40,125 nucleotides of DNA from Streptomyces beigongshangae (GTDB lineage Bacteria; Actinomycetota; Actinomycetes; Streptomycetales; Streptomycetaceae). Positions 25,301 to 35,063 of the stretch are shown piece by piece. Where the stretch lies: NCBI RefSeq assembly GCF_019710745.1, contig NZ_JAHKJW010000065.1:1-40125 (forward strand), in the 5' to 3' direction. The number at the start of each line of letters is the position of its first letter. The first letter of the stretch is position 1. The notes below the pieces were generated by a model, which was not told the origin of the DNA, searched no databases, and was given only the letters and a program-made list of their open reading frames with translations. A program made the translations under genes and the position numbers.

Positions 25301-27264
25301 AGGTGGTCGCCGCTGCCCGCCGCCGCCCCGGGCAGCCGCAGGCCGAAGTCGTAGATCCACGCGGACGCGCGGTCCGGGCAGCGCAGTTCGTAGGGCCGCT
25401 CGTCGGTGACCTCGACGCCGAGCCGGGTGAGGACCGGCAGGACGGCGGAGAGGGAGACCGACTCCCCGATGCGGTAGATCTTGAAGCGGCGCTCGCCGGG
25501 AGCGGCGCCGACCGGCTCGTACAGGCTGAGGTCGAAGTCCTTGCCGTCGCTGAGCTCCTCCAGGCGGACCAGGTCCGCGACCGCGGTGCGCGGGTTGTGG
25601 TCGGCCTTGTAGCCCTCGGGGATGATGGTGCCGTAGCGGCGCAGCAGCTCGGCCGCGCGCTCCTCGCCGCACTCCGCGTTCAGTGCCTCGGCGAAGCCGT
25701 CGGCCCAGGAGCGGGCGGCCTCGACGAGTCGCGCCTCGATGCGCTCCTTGTCGGCGTCGCTGAGCTGCGGCAGCTCGGTGCCCTGCGGGACCCGGACCAC
25801 GAAGTGCAGCCGGGAGAGGATCGACTCGGTGTTCCAGGCGGTGAAGTCGACGCTGGTGCCGCCCAGTTCCTCCTTGAGGATGTCGATGATCCGCAGGCGC
25901 ACACCGGTGGTGTACCGGTCGCGCGGGAGGTAGACGAGCGCCGAGTAGTAGCGCCCGTACTCGTCCTGGCGCAGGTAGAGCCGCAGGCGCCGCCGCTCCT
26001 GGAGGTAGAGGACGGACGTGACGATCGCCCGCAGCTCGTCGGGCGGGGTCTGGAAGAGCTCGTCGCGCGGGTACGTCTCCAGGATCTGCAGGAGGTCGCG
26101 GCCGTCGTGGCTGTTGGGCGAGAACCCGGCGCCCCGCAGGACCTCCGCGACCTTGCGTCGGACGACGGGCACGCGGCGCACGGACTCGGTGTAGGCGGCG
26201 GAGGAGAACAGGCCCAGGAAGCGCCGCTCCCCGACGACGTTGCCGTCGGCGTCGAACTTCTTCACGCCGACGTAGTCGAGGTAGGACGGCCGGTGCACGG
26301 TGGCGCGGCTGTTCGCCTTGGTCAGGACGAGGATCTTGTGCTCGCGGGCCTTCGCGCGCGCGTCGGCGGGCAGCCGCTCGAAGGACGGGCTGACCGGGTG
26401 GTCCTCGTCGGCCCCCTGCTGCGGGTCCGAGCGCAGGATGCCGAGCCCGGTCCCGGGGACGGCGCCCAGCGAGTCGTCGTCGTGGAGCTCGTACTCCCGG
26501 TACCCCAGGAAGGTGAAGTGGTCGTCCGCGAGCCAGCGCAGCAGCTCGCGGGCCTCCTCCACGTCCTGGTCGCGCAGGTCGTCGGCGGTGGGCTCCTTGG
26601 GCAGTTCCTCGGCGATGCGCAGCGCCGCGTCGCGCATCTTCTCCCAGTCCTCGACGGCCTCGCGGGCGTCGGACAGGACGCGCAGCAGGTCGGCGGTGAT
26701 CTGCTTCAGATCGGCGCGGTCGGTCTCGCGGTCGATCTCCACGTGGATCCACGACTCCACGAAGCCGTCGTGCGGGAGGTCACCGGCGGGCCGGGCCCCC
26801 AGGACCTCGACGAGCCTGCCGGTGAGATCGCGCCGCACGACGATCTGCGGGTGGATGACGACGTGGATGCCGCGCCCCTGCCGGGACAGCTCGTTGGTCA
26901 CGGAGTCGACGAGGAAGGGCATGTCGTCGGTCACGACCTCGACGACGGAGTGGCTGCAGGTCCAGCCGTTCTCCTCGACGGTCGGGGTGTGCACCCGCAC
27001 GTTGGCCGTGCCCTGCGGGCGGTTCTCGGCCAGCCGGTAGTGCGAGACGGCGGCTCCGAAGACATCGACCGGGTCGCGGTCGGTGAGGTCCTCCGGGGCG
27101 GTGTGCAGGTAGTAGCGCTGGAGGAACGCGAGCAGTGTGTCCCGGTCCGGGGTGCTCTCGTCCGTCTTCCCGGTCGGTAGGTGCCCCCCGACCGGGCTGT
27201 TCTCAGCTACCCGGGCAGCCCGTTCGAGCAGCTCGGCCTTGGCTTCGTCCAGCTTGGTCTGCAT
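22333..27264 (-). CDS. gdhB: NAD-dependent glutamate dehydrogenase, giant (about 180 kDa) type
   Basis: 1643 residues, the expected size for the GDH180 class known from Streptomyces and mycobacteria. It deaminates glutamate to 2-oxoglutarate and ammonium with NAD, mainly catabolic. The start is ATG 27264 with AGGAG about 10 bases upstream. The N-terminal half holds regulatory ACT-like segments (for example [20 protein letters not shown]). The catalytic core at roughly residues 830-1200 shows [37 protein letters not shown] and the nucleotide-binding [14 protein letters not shown]. The helical C-terminal third follows. The gene stands alone between terminator-like elements, with 486 bp before the upstream gene. 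A duplicated GTGACGT motif 30 bp before the start may be regulatory. Confidence 0.97.
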   Translation of the reverse strand: [1643 protein letters not shown]

Positions 27265-27294
27265 TGTCCTCTGGCTCCTGTCGCGCGCCGTTGC

Positions 27295-27321
27295 GTGACG
27301 TCGTTGAACATGAAGTGACGT
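27295..27321 (-). promoter_or_regulatory. GTGACGT direct repeat upstream of gdhB
   Basis: Two exact GTGACGT copies (27295-27301 and 27315-27321), 20 bp apart, two helical turns. GTGAC-n6-GAACA at 27295-27310 weakly resembles the gTnAC-n6-GaAAC half of a GlnR box, but spacing to the second GTGAC is not canonical. Candidate operator only. Confidence 0.4.
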
Positions 27322-27666
27322 AGCGCCGCGACGCGGGGTGTCCGGTCTGATCCGACGCTATGCCGCGATGAGAGATGAGTGGGACGTTATCCGCCATGTC
27401 GGTCGGCTCCGGAGGCTGTGACGCTGCTCTCGGTGCCTGTTCCGCGGCTGCCCGCTCGGGGGGACCAGCAACCGCCCGGTCACGGATGTGGTCCGTGTCG
27501 TCCGGGCGCGGGGCAGGGGCGACAATGCCCCCGCGACGTATCGCGCTGATCACGTGACCAGGTTATCGCTCCCACGGGGGAGCCCGTCACGAGCCGCATG
27601 TGTACAAAAGGAGGGTCGCTTTTTTGACACTTCGCACAGTTCGCGCCAACGGGAACCGTGTCCGTC

Positions 27667-27700
27667 AGGGGCGCGGGGAACTGCGCGACCGGCCCCCACC
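27667..27700 (+). repeat. Dispersed intergenic element family 1, copy B
   Basis: Identical over 34 bp to copy A (1233-1266). It lies 50 bp past the stop of the HAD phosphatase gene, on the opposite strand. Confidence 0.85.
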
Positions 27701-27750
27701 GTCCCGCACCCGGCTCTCCACGCCCGACCGCGATCCTCCCGGGCCCACGC

Positions 27751-28416
27751 TCACGCCGCCAGCCACTCGGCCACCGTCACCGCTTCCGCCAGGGTGTCCA
27801 CCACGGGCACCCCGACCCCCTCCAGGCTGGCCCGGCTGTGCGAGCCCCCGGTGTAGAGCACGGCCTTCGCTCCCACGTGCCGTGCGGCCGTCGCGTCGTC
27901 CGCGGCGTCCCCGATCACCACCGTGCGCGCGGGGTCCACCCCGGTCAGGGCTCTCAGATGGCGCACCATGTGCTCGGCCTTGCCGCCGCCGGACGGCCCG
28001 GTGCGTCCGTCGACCCGCAGGAAGTGCGGCTCGATGCCGAACCCGCGCACCAGCGGGACCAGTTCCTCGTGCCCGTACAGGCTCAGGATGGACTGGCTCC
28101 GGCCTGCCGACACCCACGCGGCGAGCAGCCCCGGCACCCCCTCGGCGAGTCCGCACCCCACCCGGTGCTCCGCGTAGTACCGGTGGAAGGTCGCGTTCAT
28201 GACCTCCCACTCCTCGTCCGTCGGCAGCCGCCCGATCAGCCGCTCGTAGAACTTCGGTACGGGTACGCAGTACAGCTCCCGGTACCGCTCCATCGTGATC
28301 GGCGGTATGCCCAGTTCGGCGAAGGCCGCGTTCGTCGCGGCGATGACGGCCGCGTTGTCGTGGAACAGCGTGCCGTTCCAGTCCCAGACGATGTGTGTCG
28401 CTCCGTGCATCCCCAT
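27751..28416 (-). CDS. HAD-superfamily phosphatase (phosphoglycolate phosphatase-like)
   Basis: About 221 residues from ATG 28416; ATG 28410 is equally possible. No clear ribosome site precedes either, so leaderless translation is plausible, while an ORF extension to 28518 is composed of repetitive GC-rich sequence. HAD motif I is DWNGTLFHD, with Asn where many members have the second Asp. Motif II is in SLYG, motif III Lys in GGGKAEHM, and motif IV is VIGDAADDATAA. The helical cap between motifs I and II fits subclass I. Substrate unknown; small sugar phosphates or phosphoglycolate are typical. It stands downstream of a small conserved gene on the same strand. Confidence 0.85.
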   Translation of the reverse strand: MGMHGATHIVWDWNGTLFHDNAAVIAATNAAFAELGIPPITMERYRELYCVPVPKFYERLIGRLPTDEEWEVMNATFHRYYAEHRVGCGLAEGVPGLLAAWVSAGRSQSILSLYGHEELVPLVRGFGIEPHFLRVDGRTGPSGGGKAEHMVRHLRALTGVDPARTVVIGDAADDATAARHVGAKAVLYTGGSHSRASLEGVGVPVVDTLAEAVTVAEWLAA

Positions 28417-28549
28417 ATACAGAAAGTACCCGCCTCCACTGACAACGCCCCGCCCGCACCCCGGGTCCCGCCGCCCACCGGCGTCGGCGGTCAGCCGTCG
28501 GCCGTCGGCGAGTGGCATCGGCGTCGGCGAGGGGTGTCGGCCGCCGGCG

Positions 28550-29065
28550 TCAGTCGCCGAGGCCCACCAGGTTCGGGATCTCCTGCGTGGCGAACCACAG
28601 CAGTTCGTGGTCCTCGGCCCCGTCCACGACGAACTGCGCGTCGTCGTCGCCCCGGTCCGCCGCGCCCAGCGCGTCCGCGGCCGCCCGCACGTCCGCCTCC
28701 GCCTCGTCCGCGTCGGCGTGCACGGCCGCGGCCTCGGCCAGTGCCACGGTCCCGCCGACCCGTACCTCCCCGAGGGAGGCGGGGTCGGGCCCCTGGCCGG
28801 GATCGGCGACCGCGGCCCCGTCCGGCACGTCGACGGCGACGACGACCCGCCGGCGCGGGGCGACGGGGTCGAGCGCCACCAGCCGCAGGGAGGCGAGCGC
28901 GGCGCGGTTCAGCGCCGCGTACTCCAGCTCCTCGATGTCGTCGGAGAGGTACCACTCGCGCAGCGCGGGCGTGACGGCGTACGCGACGAGGGGTCCCGTG
29001 CCGAGTTCACCCGTCTTGTACGCCTCGGCGAGACCGGGGAGGGTCAGGGGGACGTAGACGCGCAT
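28550..29065 (-). CDS. Conserved actinobacterial protein (DUF6912-like)
   Basis: 171 residues beginning MRVYVPLTLPGLAEAYKTG at ATG 29065. The start has no strong ribosome site. No catalytic motif or membrane segment is visible. The N-terminal half is well structured (for example PALREWYLSDDIEELEYAAL). The C-terminal half is Ala/Asp/Glu-rich and ends HELLWFATQEIPNLVGL. I recall a similar protein (Rv3231c) in mycobacteria near secA1, which fits this context; the DUF number is from memory. Function unknown. It diverges from the Rv3235-like gene and precedes the HAD phosphatase by 133 bp, possibly in one unit. Confidence 0.7.
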   Translation of the reverse strand: MRVYVPLTLPGLAEAYKTGELGTGPLVAYAVTPALREWYLSDDIEELEYAALNRAALASLRLVALDPVAPRRRVVVAVDVPDGAAVADPGQGPDPASLGEVRVGGTVALAEAAAVHADADEAEADVRAAADALGAADRGDDDAQFVVDGAEDHELLWFATQEIPNLVGLGD

Positions 29066-29378
29066 GGCCGGCCGCTTTCGTAGAGGCGTTCCGAGGGCGG
29101 GTTCCGCACCTCCGGGAGGCTTCCAGGATACGTGCGGGTGTCCTCTTTCGAGTTCGCGCCCACCCCGTCCCGGGCGTCCACCGTGGTCCCGTCCGTCACC
29201 CGGTGCGTCCCGGTCCCGCCATGCCTCCCGCCCTGCCCCGTCACCCTGATAGGTGAACGTCTCACAGGCCCCGGCGGCCGCCCTGCCCGCTTGCGCCGGC
29301 CCGCCCCGGCCTCGTACAAGACCCCCAACGGAAAGTTACCGATCGGTACGAGCCGGTCCGAACGAATGGGGCTCCGTC
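29066..29378. other. 313-bp divergent intergenic region
   Basis: Lies between the DUF6912-like gene and the Rv3235-like gene and must hold both promoters. The only clear structure is the 12-bp palindrome TACCGATCGGTA at 29337-29348. A plus-strand frame opens at 29253 but its extra residues look non-coding. Confidence 0.6.
29337..29348 (+). promoter_or_regulatory. Perfect 12-bp palindrome TACCGATCGGTA
   Basis: The palindrome lies 30 bp before the start of the Rv3235-like gene in a relatively AT-rich patch (GAAAGTTACCGATCGGTACG). Its form suits a TetR-type operator. No such regulator is encoded here. Confidence 0.4.
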
Positions 29379-29915
29379 GTGAACAAGGTGATGACCAGGA
29401 CGAGGCGCACCCCGGGCGGCCGCCCGCCCGTCCGCCACGACACCCGCCGCCCGGGAGCCCCGCCCCGCACGGCTCCGGGCAGGGCCGTGTCCCGGACCCC
29501 CGGCACTCCCGACGCCCCCGGCGCGACGGGCGGCGGGGGTCCCCAGCCGTCCGCGCCGCCCAGGCCGCCCGTACGCCCCCGCCCCACCGACCTCTTCGCC
29601 GAGCGGCTCGTCGAGGTGCTGAGCGGCCGGCGCCCGGTCCACTGCATGCTCCGGCACACCGCGGGCCGCGCCTACGACGAACTGGCCCGCCTCGCCGAAC
29701 GCGGCCCGCTCCGCACCCGCGGCGAACGCCCCGTCGTCCGGGACATCGGCTACTACGTACCGCGTTCGGGAGCCGTGGAGGCATTCGCCCGCATCGGAGC
29801 CGGCGACCGGCTCCGCGCCATGGCCTTCCGCCTGGAACAGGGCCCGGACCTGCGCTGGCGCTGCACAGCAGTGGAACTGGGCGGTCCCCGCACCCCCCAC
29901 GTCCCCGAGGACTGA
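29379..29915 (+). CDS. Rv3235-family protein (actinobacterial, secA-linked)
   Basis: About 178 residues. The start is uncertain between GTG 29379 (GGGG about 10 bases upstream) and ATG 29391. The first 70 residues are Arg/Pro/Gly-rich and probably disordered. The C-terminal 100 residues are ordered: DLFAERLVEVLSGRRPVHCM, YDELARLAERGP, and MAFRLEQGPDLRWRCTAVEL. This matches my memory of the Rv3235 family found beside secA1 in mycobacteria. The role is unknown. The tail's strand-rich pattern (ARIGAGDRLRAMAFRLEQ) suggests an NTF2-like fold, but that is a guess. It converges on secA. Confidence 0.75.
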   Translation: MNKVMTRTRRTPGGRPPVRHDTRRPGAPPRTAPGRAVSRTPGTPDAPGATGGGGPQPSAPPRPPVRPRPTDLFAERLVEVLSGRRPVHCMLRHTAGRAYDELARLAERGPLRTRGERPVVRDIGYYVPRSGAVEAFARIGAGDRLRAMAFRLEQGPDLRWRCTAVELGGPRTPHVPED

Positions 29916-29942
29916 CCCGCCCCTGCGCGCTTCCGCTGCGGG

Positions 29943-29960
29943 GCGCCCCGCAAGGGGCGC
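29943..29960 (+). terminator. Hairpin after the Rv3235-like gene
   Basis: GCGCCCC (29943-29949), loop GCAA, GGGGCGC (29954-29960), fused to a family 1 repeat as at copy A. Confidence 0.55.
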
Positions 29961-29987
29961 GGGGAACTGCGCGACCAGCCCCCCACC
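29953..29987 (+). repeat. Dispersed intergenic element family 1, copy C
   Basis: Matches copies A and B except for a G-to-A change and one extra C. Lies between convergent genes. Confidence 0.8.
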
Positions 29988-30040
29988 GCCCCGCAGCCGC
30001 CCCACGAACCGCGACGCCCCGCAGCCGAGCGCAACCGAAC

Positions 30041-30071
30041 AAAAGGGGCCGGGCGCCCAGCGCCCGGCCCC
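30041..30071 (-). terminator. Intrinsic terminator of secA with T-tract
   Basis: On the minus strand a 12-bp perfect stem (30071-30060 with 30056-30045), loop of 3, is followed by TTTTGTT. It is the only textbook stem plus T-run seen in the window, 29 bp after the secA stop. Confidence 0.88.
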
Positions 30072-30099
30072 ACGCCCCGCTCACCCGCGGAGCGAACCG

Positions 30100-32928
<2,829 letters not shown>

Positions 32929-33173
32929 GGGGGTTTGTCTCCTTGCCGGTCGGGCCTGGGACGGTCGGTTTCAATGGCAGATTCATATGACAGCTTGAGC
33001 AACGGCCATCGTAAGCGAGGACCCCACCGCGCCGGGAGGTCTGCAAGTGACAGCCACTGAGACAACGGGCGGGGGATGCGGAAGGTGCCGCGTCGGCGCC
33101 ACGAAAGGTGACGGCGGCATCACGCAGTGCGAAAGTGATGGCTTCCGCGCCGGAGCCCGAGCAGAATCGGCCG

Positions 33174-33761
33174 ATGGACCCCGTCACGCTGACCTCCGCA
33201 CGACTTCTGCTGCGCACGGTGGGGGCACACGACACCGATGCCGTGTTCGACGCCGTCCAGGATCCCGACATCCAGCGCTGGACCACGATCCCGTCGCCGT
33301 ACCTGCGTGAGCACGCGACGGCCTTCACCGAGCAGATGGTGCCCGACGGGTGGGCGGACCGCTCGATGTTCACCTTCGGTGTCTTCCTGCCCGCCGGCGG
33401 CGAACTCGCCGGCATGCTCTCCCTCTCGATGCGCTCCCCGGGGGTCGGCGAGATCGGCTTCTGGGCGGCGAAGGGGCACCGGGGCCACGGCTACATCACG
33501 GAGGCGGTGCTCACCGCCTCCCGCTGGGCGTTCACCCGGCGCTCCCTGGACCGCGTCGAGTGGCGGGCCGAGGTGGGCAACCGGGGCTCCCGCGCGGTCG
33601 CCGAACGCGCGGGCTTCACCGTCGAGGGGGTCCTGCGCTCCGGCATCAACAACAAGGGCGTACGCCGCGACTGCTGGATCGGTTCCCTGCTCCCCTCGGA
33701 CCTGGGACTGCCGTCGGCGACGCCGTACCTCCCCGCGCCGGGCCGGCCCGGACCGGCGTGA
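33174..33761 (+). CDS. GNAT-family N-acetyltransferase (RimJ/RimL-like)
   Basis: 195 residues from ATG 33174 (MDPVTLTSARLLLR, a common opening of this subgroup); ATG 33138 is an alternative, and neither has a good ribosome site. The acetyl-CoA loop is visible in IGFWAAKGHRGHGYITEAVL. VEWRAEVGNRGSRAVAERAGF follows, with the RimJ/RimL-style Asn and final YCW-like pattern (VRRDCWIGSLLPSDL). It would transfer acetyl from acetyl-CoA to an amine: an N-terminus of a ribosomal protein, a small metabolite or an antibiotic. No neighbour points to the substrate. It diverges from secA and is followed after 71 bp by the DNA glycosylase gene. Confidence 0.9.
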   Translation: MDPVTLTSARLLLRTVGAHDTDAVFDAVQDPDIQRWTTIPSPYLREHATAFTEQMVPDGWADRSMFTFGVFLPAGGELAGMLSLSMRSPGVGEIGFWAAKGHRGHGYITEAVLTASRWAFTRRSLDRVEWRAEVGNRGSRAVAERAGFTVEGVLRSGINNKGVRRDCWIGSLLPSDLGLPSATPYLPAPGRPGPA

Positions 33762-33832
33762 ACCGTCCCGCCCGCGCACGGGATCACCCGGGCGGGGCGC
33801 GGTTGTCAGTGTCAGCGCCTATCGTGCGGACC

Positions 33833-35029
33833 ATGACGAGTCTGCCGCGCCCGACCGCCGAACTCTCCGCCGACGAGGCCCGTCGCATCGCCCTGCGCGC
33901 GCAGGGGTTCCTGGGAGCCCCCGACCGCAGGGGCGGTGTCCGGGGCGTCCTGCGGCACCTGGGCGCGGTCCAGCTCGACACGATCTCCGTCCTGGCCCGC
34001 TCCCACGAGCTCGTCCCGTACGCCAGACTCGGCGCCGTCGGCCGCAGGACGGTCGACGAGGCGTACTGGACCCCGGCACCCGCCGGTACGGCCCCGGCGC
34101 GGCCCCACGCCTTCGAGTACTGGTCGCACGCGGCCTGCATCCTGCCCGTCGAGGAGTGGCCGCACTTCGCGTTCCGCCGCCGCGCCTACCGCGCCCGCCC
34201 GCACTGGCACCACGACCTGCCGGAGGGCACGTACGAGCAGGTCATCAAGCAGCTGAGGGCCGAAGGACCGCTCACGGCCACCGATTTGGGCGGCGCGAAG
34301 AGGACCAGTGAGTGGTGGGACTGGTCGGGCACCAAGGTCGCCGTCGAGCGCGCCCTGATGTACGGCGAGGTGGTGTGCACGGAGCGCCGCGGCTGGAAGC
34401 GGGTGTACGACCTCGCCGAACGGGCGATCCCGGACGCGCTGCTGCACGACGAGCTGGACGACGCGGAGTGCCTGCGCCGTCTGGTGCGGCTCGCGGGCCG
34501 GTCCCTGGGTGTCGGCACCCGTGCGGACATCGCCGACTACCACCGCCTGAGGAACGAGCAGGTCGACGCGGTGATCGCGGACTCGGGCCTGGTCCCCGTC
34601 ACGGTGGAGGGCTGGTCGAAGCCGGCCTGGGCGGACCCGGCGGCACTGGAGACGCCCCCGCGCGGCCGCCACCGCACCACGCTCCTGTCGCCGTTCGACT
34701 CGCTGGTCTGGGACCGGGCACGCACGGAGCGGATCTTCGGCTTCACCCACCGGCTGGAGGCGTACGTCCCCAAGCCCAAGCGGGTGTACGGCTACTTCGC
34801 CATGCCGGTGCTGGCCGGCGGCCGGCTGGTCGGCCGGGTGGACCCGGCCCGCGAGGGCGCCACCCTGGTCGCCAAGCAGGTCACCCTGGAGAGTCCCCGG
34901 TCCGTCCCCGCGGTCGCCCGAGCCCTGCTGGAGGCGGCGACGTGGGTGGACTGCACGAACATCCGCGTGGAGCGGGCGAACACCCCGGCCCTGCGCGACG
35001 CCCTGACAGCCGAACTGGGCGCCTTTTAG
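33833..35029 (+). CDS. Winged-helix DNA glycosylase of the AlkX/YcaQ type
   Basis: 398 residues from ATG 33833; GTG 33824 is possible. The protein belongs to the HTH_42 superfamily, where E. coli YcaQ (AlkX) and Streptomyces AlkZ open DNA interstrand crosslinks by cleaving alkylated base-sugar bonds. The catalytic motif is readable: GAVQLDTISVL gives Gln47-Leu-Asp49, the QxD form of AlkX, not the QxQ form of the self-resistance enzyme AlkZ. Other typical parts are EYWSHAACILPVEEWPHFAFR and the C-terminal FDSLVWDRARTERIFGF and KRVYGYFAMPVL. It is 71 bp after a GNAT gene, with no biosynthetic cluster around, so a housekeeping repair role is more likely than antibiotic self-resistance. Confidence 0.9.
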   Translation: MTSLPRPTAELSADEARRIALRAQGFLGAPDRRGGVRGVLRHLGAVQLDTISVLARSHELVPYARLGAVGRRTVDEAYWTPAPAGTAPARPHAFEYWSHAACILPVEEWPHFAFRRRAYRARPHWHHDLPEGTYEQVIKQLRAEGPLTATDLGGAKRTSEWWDWSGTKVAVERALMYGEVVCTERRGWKRVYDLAERAIPDALLHDELDDAECLRRLVRLAGRSLGVGTRADIADYHRLRNEQVDAVIADSGLVPVTVEGWSKPAWADPAALETPPRGRHRTTLLSPFDSLVWDRARTERIFGFTHRLEAYVPKPKRVYGYFAMPVLAGGRLVGRVDPAREGATLVAKQVTLESPRSVPAVARALLEAATWVDCTNIRVERANTPALRDALTAELGAF

Positions 35030-35063
35030 GCGGCGCGGGGAACCACGCGAAGCGCCCCTCAGC
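35030..35063 (+). repeat. Degenerate family 1 element (copy D)
   Basis: GGCGGCGCGGGGAACCACGC resembles the family 1 core. It fills the whole 34-bp gap between two convergent genes. Confidence 0.45.

Larger units (their letters stand above)
27265..27750. other. 486-bp intergenic region upstream of gdhB
   Basis: It holds the putative gdhB promoter/operator (27295-27321) and family 1 repeat copy B (27667-27700), plus an unusual T/A run (27619-27628, then TTGACA on the plus strand). No credible gene was seen; the minus-strand frame 27203-27553 runs into gdhB and has no family features. Confidence 0.6.

Noticed and set aside
22339..27180. Open frame of 1613 codons antisense to gdhB
   Set aside because: It mirrors gdhB in a high-GC frame, its translation is Arg/Val/Gly/Leu/Asp-rich low-complexity sequence without motifs, and gdhB itself is a clear family match.
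27203..27553. Minus-strand frame of 116 codons before gdhB
   Set aside because: It overlaps the gdhB start in another frame, has no ribosome site or recognisable family, and covers the expected promoter.
27603..27640. TTGACA after a T-run as a plus-strand promoter
   Set aside because: No matching -10 element or plus-strand gene follows; the HAD gene lies on the other strand.
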